IMG/VR virus record: IMGVR_UViG_3300033144_000111
Span: 1 to 27,714 of that record
Length of the DNA stretch: 27,714 nt
Origin: a virus
Reading direction: 5' to 3' (one strand)
A program made the position numbers and the translations under genes. The notes under the pieces were generated by a model, which had not been told where the DNA came from, ran no database searches, and saw only the letters and a program-made list of their open reading frames with translations. Numbering within the stretch: position 1 is the stretch's first letter; each line of letters begins with the position of its first letter. Positions 8,601-14,726 of the stretch are shown in pieces.

Positions 8601-11263
8601 AGCTTATTTCCTATATCAACATTGTTCTTTGCTCTACCATCAAGGTAAACATTTACTGCAGCCATAGGTGCTTGACTACCAATACCACCTATACCTTCAG
8701 CCATAATTTCTGTTATGCTTAACTCTTGTCCTGCCACAACCTGAGCGGCTGCTTCACCAATCATCTCTGTTGCAGGGTCAAACACAACTCTTTCTGTTGC
8801 ACCAACGGCAACTCTTTTTAGGGGAGATGCTAACGAACCACCTACCTTAAATACTCTACCCGCTAATCCTGCAGATAAGAAATCAATAGCACCGATAGTA
8901 AGTCCACGCTTCAGCCCTACCTCTTTGCCTTCTGCCCAAACCTCTTCATCTTGTAGTGCAAGAATTAATTGCTCAGGGTCTTGGACATTATATTTTTTTC
9001 GTGCCGCCTCCATTACGGCATTAGTATATTCTAAAGCTACGTTGGTTGCTGCGAAACCTGTACGCAAACCGTACCCTGCTCCCGTTACTGCACCGGCTGC
9101 AGTACCCGCACCGGGCACTACACTACCAACTACTGCACCTGTACCTGCTCCTGTGGCGGTACTTCCTGAAATAATCTTCCACCCATATGGAAGCATTTGT
9201 CCTATTGAGTTAGCAGCAAAAGCTAAAGCCAATTCTCCGGGGTCATCTTTGAAGACATCCCAAGCCTCTGCAAAACCACGTGCTTGATGGTATCGAGATT
9301 CAGCCCTTCCCATTTTACCTGTCTCAGCTTCTTCTAAATACTTTATAATAGCGGATGCTACTTCTTTTGTGTCCGCATCATCGTCAAGGTCTTTAAGACC
9401 TAATGACATTTTTAATATCTCATTACCAACATTACCATTTGCAAGACCTTTGTCCCAAGCATTTGAAACTGCAGACCAATTCGACACGTAAGAATCACGT
9501 GAGTTCTTATCTGCCTTGGCATCAAACCAAGTTTTAGCAACCTCATATTTATTAGCGGCTTCTTCAGATACTGCCTTTGATTCTTCGTATTGTGTGATTA
9601 AAGCATTTAATGTGTTCTGCTCTTCAGGAGTTTCTGCCTTTAGTTTTTTAAGGTCTTCGCCCATAACGCCAAAGGTTTGAAGTGAAATAAGGTCCACTTC
9701 TTCTCTAAATGCTTTAGCTTCTCTATTTGCAGATATAGCAATCCCTGCTTTTTCTTGGTATCCCTTCTCAAGTTCAAGGTCAAAATCCTCTCTCACCTGT
9801 CTAAACTCTGATGCGTTTACAGATGGTCTAAGCTTATCTGCCTCATCTTCGAGTTCCTGTATTACAGTACCGTAGTCGTTCCTCTTTCTACCGTTTACAT
9901 AGAAAGAACCAAACTCTTCTTTTTGTGCATCAGATAAATCCTCTTTTAAATAAGGACCTTTCTTCAAGAAGTCAACAGTATTCATCAGGTCTTCATACCT
10001 GTCATATTGCTTCTTATACGTATTATAATCTAACCCTCTATCCTTGTAGAATTTATTAGCTTGATAGTCAAGAGTGTTTGCATCCTTCCAAGAACCCTCG
10101 GCAAAATCAATGGCTTCTTGCTCTGTATCGAATTCAAATACCTCTCCTCGTTTTAATGCTTCCTCATAAGCCTGATTACCGCTTAACTCAGACCACCACA
10201 ATGGATGAGAGCCATACTCTTTCGTTGTACTCTTAGGAAATAGTGTAGGGTACACCACATTCTTGCCATCAATATTGGCTTGTTCAAATAGCACAGTAGA
10301 CTCTGTACCATCTTCGTTAATTCTACCACCATTAGAGCGCATCTCACGAACTTTCGCTGCTCTCTCTATACCATCTAACTCTGAAACATTTAAAGGCTCT
10401 TGAGGCTTGTTTGCTTTGCTTGATACAAACGACTTTAATTTTGCAGCCTCACCCTCATTAGAGAAGAATGTTTGAAGGTCAATCTCTTTTGTAGTACCAT
10501 CACTTGCGGTTACAGTTAAAGCATCACCGATTCCCGTCTCTTGAAATATAAAGCCATATCTACCATAAAGATTATTGAAGTATCCGATTGCCTCTTCCTC
10601 ATCCAACTCCATAGAGTCAGCATTAGTAAGGCTTAGTGCTTTTTGAAAGTCATCAGATACAATAGCTTCTTGGCGTTCTTGGTTTTCTTTTTGCGCTTGC
10701 TTAGCAAGTCTCTGTGCCTTTTCGTCCTCTATTCTCTGTATTTCTGCAGCCTGTGATTCTTCTAAGAGTTTTGCATATTCAAGGTCAGCCTTTCTTTGTG
10801 CGTTCGCACGTTTGTAATCTTCTCCGCTAAACAAAGTTTTCTGCTGCATACCATATACAGACATAGGCGCACCTTGTCCCATCGTAGCCGCTTGCTGATG
10901 GAATACTTCTGTTGGGTCTACATAGTCATCAGCACGAGGGTCTGTTCCAATAACCTCATAACCATCAATAACTATAGGTTGAGACTCAGGGATTTCATAA
11001 TCGAACGAATCCAAAGAACCATCCTCCAAGTTTGATTCCGATTCTTCTTTTTTTTTTTGACCGTTGATGTTGTCAAGAAAATCTTTTATACCAACATCCT
11101 GTTTGTAAGAAGGGTCTAAGTCAGTAATGTAGCCATACATATTTGCGGCATACTTCCTGTCTCCCATACTAATCTTAAAGTCGTCAAACGAAACATCGTC
11201 TTGATACGTTGAATCATTTGAACTAATGTATTCGTATAAACTCTGTAAATATTCCTCGTTCAT
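2600..11263 (-). CDS. giant polyvalent-type internal virion protein with zincin-like motif, 2887 aa
   Basis: The largest gene in the window and the last of the late operon. Residues 1-67 hold two related short helical units (SLYEYISSNDSTYQDDV and MYGYITDLDPSYKQDV). Residues about 315-392 have a DGTESTVLF...VVYPTLFP...FAEGSWKD block resembling one seen in large phage ejection proteins. Residues about 700-740 are Gly/Ala-rich and hydrophobic, a possible membrane-inserting segment. Residues about 1090-1140 form a Thr/Glu/Gln-rich linker. HEFGH at 1591-1595, with a downstream EEALATAIGDKG at 1654-1665, looks like a zincin metalloprotease site. Residues about 1950-2060 are coiled-coil, about 2465-2720 a conserved C-terminal block (FKPIQVLKQATSF, NYNQTQQTRRS), and about 2825-2840 a basic KRKRKSSGSKRKD tail. 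By family knowledge such proteins enter the host with phage DNA; the protease role is inferred. It starts 4 bases after the previous stop. Confidence 0.75.
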   Translation of the reverse strand: MNEEYLQSLYEYISSNDSTYQDDVSFDDFKISMGDRKYAANMYGYITDLDPSYKQDVGIKDFLDNINGQKKKEESESNLEDGSLDSFDYEIPESQPIVIDGYEVIGTDPRADDYVDPTEVFHQQAATMGQGAPMSVYGMQQKTLFSGEDYKRANAQRKADLEYAKLLEESQAAEIQRIEDEKAQRLAKQAQKENQERQEAIVSDDFQKALSLTNADSMELDEEEAIGYFNNLYGRYGFIFQETGIGDALTVTASDGTTKEIDLQTFFSNEGEAAKLKSFVSSKANKPQEPLNVSELDGIERAAKVREMRSNGGRINEDGTESTVLFEQANIDGKNVVYPTLFPKSTTKEYGSHPLWWSELSGNQAYEEALKRGEVFEFDTEQEAIDFAEGSWKDANTLDYQANKFYKDRGLDYNTYKKQYDRYEDLMNTVDFLKKGPYLKEDLSDAQKEEFGSFYVNGRKRNDYGTVIQELEDEADKLRPSVNASEFRQVREDFDLELEKGYQEKAGIAISANREAKAFREEVDLISLQTFGVMGEDLKKLKAETPEEQNTLNALITQYEESKAVSEEAANKYEVAKTWFDAKADKNSRDSYVSNWSAVSNAWDKGLANGNVGNEILKMSLGLKDLDDDADTKEVASAIIKYLEEAETGKMGRAESRYHQARGFAEAWDVFKDDPGELALAFAANSIGQMLPYGWKIISGSTATGAGTGAVVGSVVPGAGTAAGAVTGAGYGLRTGFAATNVALEYTNAVMEAARKKYNVQDPEQLILALQDEEVWAEGKEVGLKRGLTIGAIDFLSAGLAGRVFKVGGSLASPLKRVAVGATERVVFDPATEMIGEAAAQVVAGQELSITEIMAEGIGGIGSQAPMAAVNVYLDGRAKNNVDIGNKLSSIDGIAMESASDSRISSWANNMESLGKISSEQNQRIQENVGLRREARELLNVGSGRNIFSSNTSSDVETRLMELLAARDELSSTPNRQNVFSRTISEINAEISEIATTKKLRPENERTQLAGAGVFGQSTDTDVRGQIQKYKINGKSLTKEQFLAELNKMSSNRLMKSTIGVENDEEVSDILTQKFDAIQKPSTESVDAQEQTGDSSPVGTGVSIEGEVTETTTPEIQEQTQPDVETEITTQEVSSKTLNEQEVDDLNSLFDNDADPQFQLDAQETSPEKKQQLVSSATKLMEQVQPEVESESVTVETPAKVYPVTVTENTELANKVSKMGLNDLVGKRVNFVMADQLKVDDKRMGGPFFPLQEGLFGEVAWASISQSAAEGIAKGAVNADYSVVYNMSPSAVDSNLVLLDTLIDKVKESPNRPQLFEAMMADIQSKVYGPKTDFVHKIAAESQNIDDFAEGFAQLDVDTKAKIFRDVLPSQNVEASTGVGRLFQSEGISQESVRQENVEQFVSDLPMGAMTMVLQVTDKNGNPVTNETYKEAVITPEEQKERGLKEHRNYPFYLRGKAVGMMEETAPFWTVSKRHRNTIDAKVAGVVTDDKGKKYSAGQARSAEMRRASMQASRTDVVETPTATMYEKFINRLSKAFPGVEVMTDQQAFDDLVSDLNAKKLATKNQKIYGAVYQGKLYLNPALENYNTPIHEFGHIWMNVSKEMNPEAYKRGLELVEGTEYVSQIENNKEYQRVIKQMKKDGMSEQDIRNYILEEALATAIGDKGESFATAAQQRNFKTWLNDLFDFVKKLVGISEMTSEELQNIDFDKFLEGVVVDLMSENKLFKDAEVKGLSNELQLMTSSPNPSIDSLIQRAREAGFSDDAIRVVLKEKGFKATAINNAMEVRIDLLTPMPREFGNVEGGSNVGVDLFNRVRDKVNRFSTEGPRGGRGTTRTKSFSEIRAKAQEILQADPTYQSQPEQTQLELRNALDRSLGIRSNPEVRQEIGNIRKRLRERKGAIKNITDAQRQLRMFIRKALPKSKNYSNAAINKLLKAINETTPKNFNGQVEVVLNQVEAQRQVIKNQLIDKIQKLVEKKAKAAQTSSKRRRSAGLDAIGQAYFAEVKKVLKMVKNNDVAGLAALQAEVDEASLTEAIAKVEAGEKITRQERALIDKQLALDTFSDVMGMELEEVSQLFDEVKQTRAESIARLNNRKAARREAIKNVQSQFDEQIEDDYSELYDENGSLKNKRQIQRDNDSIIESFKDKGFVQGVKDLFSNLKRNNKYNANQIQKFLRNTIQHLGTITNILDRGKDGMFTKVFYNQLNDMDERNLQGVFEQEDKLNDVTESVLGKAWRKWKYTLGTDTLTLEGVRNGKTEAEFTEALNRDQAMRVYALSLNPLQRKKLERQGFDDAKMERIKNFIGPEGIAIAEQIVDYFSNEYYNQVNDVFVQANDVNLGYVENYFPTKTISKNAQVQDMISGDFAKIFTADTSPALQERTDTTGDIFIGDSFTDVVENHIQGMERYKAYALGVKQMNEVYKSEAIQTLLETTGLGPVFRQMINYAINPDSGPKPEGGVVSWLQRNFTGFALAFKPIQVLKQATSFVQAYEDYQLFSNRKTPVVDALGFIADYAYVLATIPKQVREAKEISATFKNRIRSGMSGDLFGLESGGRTYKKLGASQGRGGRLKRAFDTGAALFTVAGDIAGVLGYKAVYNRAIKNGMSKAEALALFNNYNQTQQTRRSTEKVALQQDQGFAGKFFTMFGSTLYLQLNKAFQSANNIVKNMDVKKGKFGDLKDYRALALNISVANALFTMASYSGALIKGDSEDKDRAWRAVRDAALGLNLIYQIPLFGSFAEGAINKLSGERRPTSEGVNPFISVGRKIEKAFKDTSDGNVIRAIKPIFEIAVGAQFDSPIGLFNIMTGQGEEEDFYDAFGITPSYRPGYGKRKRKSSGSKRKDMSKTDMKKYMPDLYDEIYGDMEDPAAEIKAEVRQMKRDIKDEIYGDLE
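7852..7868 (-). repeat. 17-bp hairpin motif, copy 2 (inside giant gene)
   Basis: An exact copy of GTGTCTTTGAAGACACT lies within the giant late gene, where it is translated in frame as part of VSSKT near residue 1133, in a Thr/Glu-rich linker between domains. It has A before and T after on the + strand, giving an 18-base version shared with the copy after the capsid gene. No T-run follows on the late strand, so it should not be a strong terminator. Confidence 0.85.
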
Positions 11264-11266
11264 ATA

Positions 11267-13285
11267 TTATGGTCTTGGTGCTCCGCCTCCACTTGGTCTT
11301 GGTGCATTTGAATTATTTGAACTACCATCTAATCTACCCCTACCCTTTCTTTGGGTTGTGGTTGTTTTTCTTTTACCCTTAGTTGCCAATGCTTTTTGGT
11401 CTATACTTGCTCTGTTATTTGCAAGTTCGACAAGAGTTCTTAACATATCAGCTTGCATTGCTTTTTGTTCATCACCGCTCAAGTCATCCAACATATCTAA
11501 ATCAAAGGTAGCTACTACATTTGCCCCGTCCTTTACTGTTACAGTATCATTAGTTCCACTACCCGTCTCTACTGAAAGTCCCGAAAGACCCGGTGTTGAG
11601 GCTATGAAGTTTTGAAGTAAAGGTCCTGTTTTCTCTCTTCCATTAGGAACAAACATATCAGGGGTTGCGTTAGATTTTCTAATCACCTCTCTCTTAAATG
11701 CGTCATCGAGACCCTCTTGAGATTGTGAATCAGATGCAGAGAAACCATATGAATCAGGGTTAAACGCTCTTGAGGCATCAATACCTGCGCCCGCTACAAT
11801 ATCATTAATATTTCCAATTGCTTCTCCTTTTGGTCTGAATGCGTTTGCTGCACCAATCACCCAAGAATCTTGCGCTAACAGAGTACCATCATCACCTCTC
11901 CATTTTATAGTCTCAGGATTTCTTCCGTCATTGTATGTTATAACTAAGTCATCACCTCTTCTGTCTATAGTGTCAATAGTAGGGTTATATGTTCTTAAGA
12001 AGTTTTCTGCTTCAACAACCTCGTCATCACTACCATAATACAACTTAGCTACATTCTGTACGTAATCCTCATCCTCTTTCTTTTTCTGATTCGCTTTTAT
12101 TTGAGGGCTTGTTGGTTGAGGAGGGTTCGTTGCGTAATCTCTAACAGTCTTAACTTCAGCCGTTACGTTATGTTTATTTCGTATTGCGTTACGCATATAT
12201 TGGCGGAACACCTCTTCTTGTTCTTCACCATTTGGATTTACGCTCTTATCAAAAATAGGTTGATTACTTTGAGGGTCAAGCAGAATTTTTTCAGGGTTTG
12301 CTTTTGCATCGTCTACAGAATATGTAGACGTAAACTCTTTACCGTTTGATGCCGTTCCTGCATTCTCTGTAAGGACAGATGACACAGTAAGTGGGTTTGC
12401 TGCCTGACCTGTAATCCAATCATCCTCTGCTTGTATGTAAAGGTTCATTGCCTCAAGGTCTGATTCAGGAACTCCTAACGCCCTTGCTTTATCTATATCA
12501 AATATTCTCTTACCGCTTTTATCAACCGTAAGTAGTTTTTCCATAGGATTCATAATGGTCTCAATAACACCTGATTGGGTTCTCGTTCCTATATCTCTAA
12601 TTATCTGAGTCCACTTCCCATTACCCTCTACCCACTCGGCAGTTTTAGATTCTAAATTGTATTCATTAAACTCACCCATAAGCTGACCACGTAAAGCGCT
12701 AACGCTACGTCTGTCGTTAGGGTCTGTGCTTAACTCCATTAACCCTGTTTTAGGATTTCTTACCTTCATACCAACAACTACTTTACCGGTTCTTGGGTCG
12801 GGCATAAGTTGGCTTCTGTTGAAGTTTGCAAAACCTTCTGCGTTCTCCATAAGCCATACCTCTAACTGTTGAGACGACATATCAGGATTATCATTCTTCA
12901 TACGCTCCATCTTCTTTGCGTATACATCTTGATATTCTTGCATCAACGTAAACGCTTGGTCTGTACCGTCCTGAAGGTTTTGTCTTGCAGTTAAAAAATC
13001 AGTCATATTGATATCACCTTTTTTCAAAAGGTCCTGCTGAAGTCTAACTGCTTCTGTAAGTTGACCACTATATTGTAATCCCCACTCTCTAATAGATGTA
13101 GACTCACCCTGAGGTATGTTCTCTGCTTGTTTTAAAAACTCACGGGTTTGGTCGTTAATCTCAGCAACTTTTGCATCACGCTTTGCAGCCTCTGCATTTA
13201 AAACATTACTAAGATTCTGACCTACCTCAGCCCAATTTAATTGAGCCTGCGGGTCTGTGGGTTGATATGCGTATCCTGTTGCCAT
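11267..13285 (-). CDS. putative internal (ejection) virion protein, 672 aa
   Basis: I do not recognise a named family; the call rests on context and composition. It lies between a 314-residue protein with an N-terminal hydrophobic segment and the 2887-residue giant, the same small-medium-giant order as the T7 ejection proteins gp14-gp15-gp16. It is hydrophilic and largely helical over residues 1-170 (LNAEAAKRDAKVAEINDQTREF), more mixed later, with a disordered basic/Gly/Pro C-terminus (GKRKTTTTQRKGRGR, then PRPSGGGAPRP). No catalytic motif or membrane segment is seen. The start is chosen at the ATG at 13285, the first in-frame one. A second ATG at 13314, created or displaced by a 29-bp tandem duplication, is out of frame and gives only a 25-residue peptide ending at 13237. 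Confidence 0.65.
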   Translation of the reverse strand: MATGYAYQPTDPQAQLNWAEVGQNLSNVLNAEAAKRDAKVAEINDQTREFLKQAENIPQGESTSIREWGLQYSGQLTEAVRLQQDLLKKGDINMTDFLTARQNLQDGTDQAFTLMQEYQDVYAKKMERMKNDNPDMSSQQLEVWLMENAEGFANFNRSQLMPDPRTGKVVVGMKVRNPKTGLMELSTDPNDRRSVSALRGQLMGEFNEYNLESKTAEWVEGNGKWTQIIRDIGTRTQSGVIETIMNPMEKLLTVDKSGKRIFDIDKARALGVPESDLEAMNLYIQAEDDWITGQAANPLTVSSVLTENAGTASNGKEFTSTYSVDDAKANPEKILLDPQSNQPIFDKSVNPNGEEQEEVFRQYMRNAIRNKHNVTAEVKTVRDYATNPPQPTSPQIKANQKKKEDEDYVQNVAKLYYGSDDEVVEAENFLRTYNPTIDTIDRRGDDLVITYNDGRNPETIKWRGDDGTLLAQDSWVIGAANAFRPKGEAIGNINDIVAGAGIDASRAFNPDSYGFSASDSQSQEGLDDAFKREVIRKSNATPDMFVPNGREKTGPLLQNFIASTPGLSGLSVETGSGTNDTVTVKDGANVVATFDLDMLDDLSGDEQKAMQADMLRTLVELANNRASIDQKALATKGKRKTTTTQRKGRGRLDGSSNNSNAPRPSGGGAPRP

Positions 13286-13314
13286 GTGGGTTGATATGCG
13301 TATCCTGTTGCCAT
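13256..13314. repeat. 29-bp tandem duplication of a gene start
   Basis: Positions 13257-13285 and 13286-13314 are identical, and one more base (T at 13256 and 13285) also matches. Each unit contains the ATG and first codons (MATGYAYQP) of the 672-residue virion gene, read on the - strand. Because 29 is not a multiple of three, the upstream ATG reads out of frame into the gene and stops after 25 codons. Only the copy next to the gene body is in frame. Confidence 0.95.
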
Positions 13315-13327
13315 ATTTGTATTTTAA

Positions 13328-14272
13328 TTAACCGCCATTACCATAACCGCCATTACCATAACCGCTATTACCAAGTCCAAGTCCTCCAAAAGAATAAGGT
13401 TGTTGACCGTAGTAGAATGGGTTTGGTTGCATCCCTATATTTAAACCATTAATTGAAGGGTTTTGTAAACCATACTGTAATGGTATCCCTATATTTAAAC
13501 CATTAATTGAAGGGTTTTGTAAACCATACTGTAATGGTTGAATTTGTAAGTTGGATGGTATCTGAAATTGAGAACCACCTATCTGAGGTTGACCAATAGT
13601 TGGTGTACTACCATATAGATTAGGGTACTGTTGTCTTAATGCATCCATTCTTGGAGTAGATGGGGACTGCGTACTAACGGGTGTGACATCTGCCAACTGC
13701 TTGTTGTGCGTTCCTCCCTTACCAAACATAGGATACATTGCAACCCCTTGTTGTACAAAACTTACTGCACCCTGAAACCCTTCAGCTTTTGCTTTCTCTG
13801 CTCTTGCTCTTGCTTCAGCAGCTTCTCTTTGTTTACCTGCCACTTCGCCCAAGTCCAACTGTACATTTACATCACGATTACGAGACTCTTCCTCTATAAT
13901 CATACCTTGGATATCAGACAACTCCTCGCCCATTGCTGAGCGAATAGCACCCTGACCTTGTTGTTGAAGGGCTAATACTTTTCCTGCCGTAGTTTGAGAG
14001 CCTCTCTCACTTTCCTGACCTGCCTCAATAAGTTGAGCAGTACCTGTAAGTTCTGCTTCTCTTTGTAGTTCATACGGTTCTTTTTGAACCGCCATAGACT
14101 TAGCATAGTTCACTTCTAATCGTGCCCTTGCTTCTGCCATTTTTTGGTCGGCCTCTCTTGTTGCTCTTTCAGCCGCTTTTCTTTGACTTGATGCTTGACT
14201 AAAAGACATTGCGGTAGAAACACCTGTTGCTGCTAATCCAACACCTGCCGCTATAGTTGTAAATGCTGCCAT
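13328..14272 (-). CDS. putative internal virion protein, gp14-like, 314 aa
   Basis: Residues 3-24 are hydrophobic and small-residue rich (AFTTIAAGVGLAATGVSTAM), a possible membrane-inserting helix. Residues 25-185 are a long Ala/Glu/Arg/Gln-rich helix with coiled-coil character (AERATREADQKMAEARARLE, and AAEARARAEKAKAE at about 150-165). From about 185 the chain is Pro/Gln/Gly/Tyr-rich and probably disordered, with an exact two-fold 18-residue repeat (PLQYGLQNPSINGLNIGI) and a final run of YGNGG units. A short hydrophobic-plus-coiled-coil protein next to two larger ones matches T7 internal virion protein B in layout; sequence homology is not claimed. The ATG is one base after the stop of the acetyltransferase gene. 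Confidence 0.65.
   Translation of the reverse strand: MAAFTTIAAGVGLAATGVSTAMSFSQASSQRKAAERATREADQKMAEARARLEVNYAKSMAVQKEPYELQREAELTGTAQLIEAGQESERGSQTTAGKVLALQQQGQGAIRSAMGEELSDIQGMIIEEESRNRDVNVQLDLGEVAGKQREAAEARARAEKAKAEGFQGAVSFVQQGVAMYPMFGKGGTHNKQLADVTPVSTQSPSTPRMDALRQQYPNLYGSTPTIGQPQIGGSQFQIPSNLQIQPLQYGLQNPSINGLNIGIPLQYGLQNPSINGLNIGMQPNPFYYGQQPYSFGGLGLGNSGYGNGGYGNGG
13331..13372. repeat. 15-bp tandem repeat (YGNGG codons)
   Basis: About 2.8 units of a 15-base repeat (ACCGCCATTACCATA on the + strand), the last imperfect, at the very 3' end of the 314-residue virion gene. On the - strand they encode its terminal YGNGG-type repeats. The unit is in frame, so variation in copy number would lengthen or shorten the tail without a frameshift. 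Confidence 0.8.
13431..13538. repeat. perfect 54-bp tandem duplication, in frame
   Basis: Positions 13431-13484 and 13485-13538 are identical. On the - strand each encodes the same 18 residues (PLQYGLQNPSINGLNIGI in phase) in the disordered C-terminal part of the 314-residue virion protein. Identity at every base, including third codon positions, indicates a very recent duplication, or an assembly or amplification artefact. Confidence 0.95.
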
Positions 14273-14273
14273 A

Positions 14274-14684
14274 TTATAATACTTTTATCATCTCACTTGT
14301 GTACGAGTCGCCCTTGATATATCCAAGCTTCTCGTATGTTCCGATTAGCCCTTTGTGTTTTATCAAAGCATATGAGTATTTATACCCACTACTCTTACAT
14401 ATATTTGTTAGCGTTTCAATCAACAGTCCAATCGCTTGTTGTCTTTGTGGTTTCTTTCTGTATGTCTTACTCGAAACAATCCAATCAACCCAAGCTACTG
14501 AAGAGTTGGTAACGTAGATAAATCCTGCGCATATTGGCTCTTCTCCATCTAACACTATTACTCCGCCTGTCCCGTTGTCAGGTAAGAAATCTTTTTGTGG
14601 TGCTTCCCAACCCCAATCATCCCACCATTTTGTGAGTACATTATCGTAGTCAGATTCCACAAGTGTTCTTACGTCTAACGCCAT
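14274..14684 (-). CDS. GNAT-family N-acetyltransferase
   Basis: A 136-residue protein with GNAT-like order: an N-terminal strand-helix (VRTLVESDYDNVLTKWWDDWGW), a central sheet (GGVIVLDGEEPICAGFIYVTN, SVAWVDWIVSS), the acetyl-CoA-loop region YRKKPQRQQAIGLLIETL, and a final strand-helix (YSYALIKHKGLIGTYEKLGYIKG). The usual Q/R-x-x-G-x-G/A loop is degenerate (RKKPQRQQA), as in many phage members. It would transfer an acetyl group from acetyl-CoA to an amine; the substrate is unknown. It sits among virion genes between tail and ejection proteins, so it could modify a virion or host surface or translation target. I chose the ATG at 14684; an upstream in-frame GTG at 14723 falls inside the hairpin repeat. 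Confidence 0.78.
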   Translation of the reverse strand: MALDVRTLVESDYDNVLTKWWDDWGWEAPQKDFLPDNGTGGVIVLDGEEPICAGFIYVTNSSVAWVDWIVSSKTYRKKPQRQQAIGLLIETLTNICKSSGYKYSYALIKHKGLIGTYEKLGYIKGDSYTSEMIKVL

Positions 14685-14687
14685 ACG

Positions 14688-14695
14688 CAAAGATA
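14688..14695 (-). promoter_or_regulatory. TAnnTTTG match before the acetyltransferase gene
   Basis: TATCTTTG on the - strand matches the Bacteroidetes -7 consensus, but it ends only 3 bases from the chosen ATG and has no clear -33 TTG. If used, transcription would begin at about the start codon (leaderless) or inside the gene. It may be chance. Confidence 0.2.
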
Positions 14696-14707
14696 CTAAA
14701 ATAAATT

Positions 14708-14724
14708 GTGTCTTTGAAGACACT
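14708..14724 (-). terminator. 17-bp hairpin motif, copy 3; possible terminator
   Basis: An exact copy of GTGTCTTTGAAGACACT begins 2 bases after the stop of the preceding tail gene in late-strand order. On the - strand the hairpin is followed by AATTTATTTT, a broken U-rich tract, so it could work as a modest intrinsic terminator between the tail genes and the acetyltransferase/ejection genes. The acetyltransferase ATG lies 23 bases downstream of the hairpin. Confidence 0.55.
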
Positions 14725-14726
14725 AA

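Noticed and set aside
9246-9257. Partial match (12 bases) to the 17-bp motif
   Set aside because: TCTTTGAAGACA is shared but the outer stem is not; within 8.7 kb of coding sequence this may be chance, so it was not counted as a copy.
8925-9287. + strand Ala/Pro-rich reading frame of 120 codons
   Set aside because: It is the complement of the Gly/Ala-rich stretch of the giant gene and has no start context; a compositional shadow.
2600-11263. Packaged RNA polymerase as in crAss-like phages
   Set aside because: No DxDxD-type catalytic motif of that polymerase family was found in the giant protein; the only clear catalytic-type motif is HEFGH.
14685-14723. GTG start extending the acetyltransferase by 13 residues
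   Set aside because: The GTG lies in the repeated hairpin and the extra residues do not fit the family; the ATG at 14684 begins the recognisable domain.
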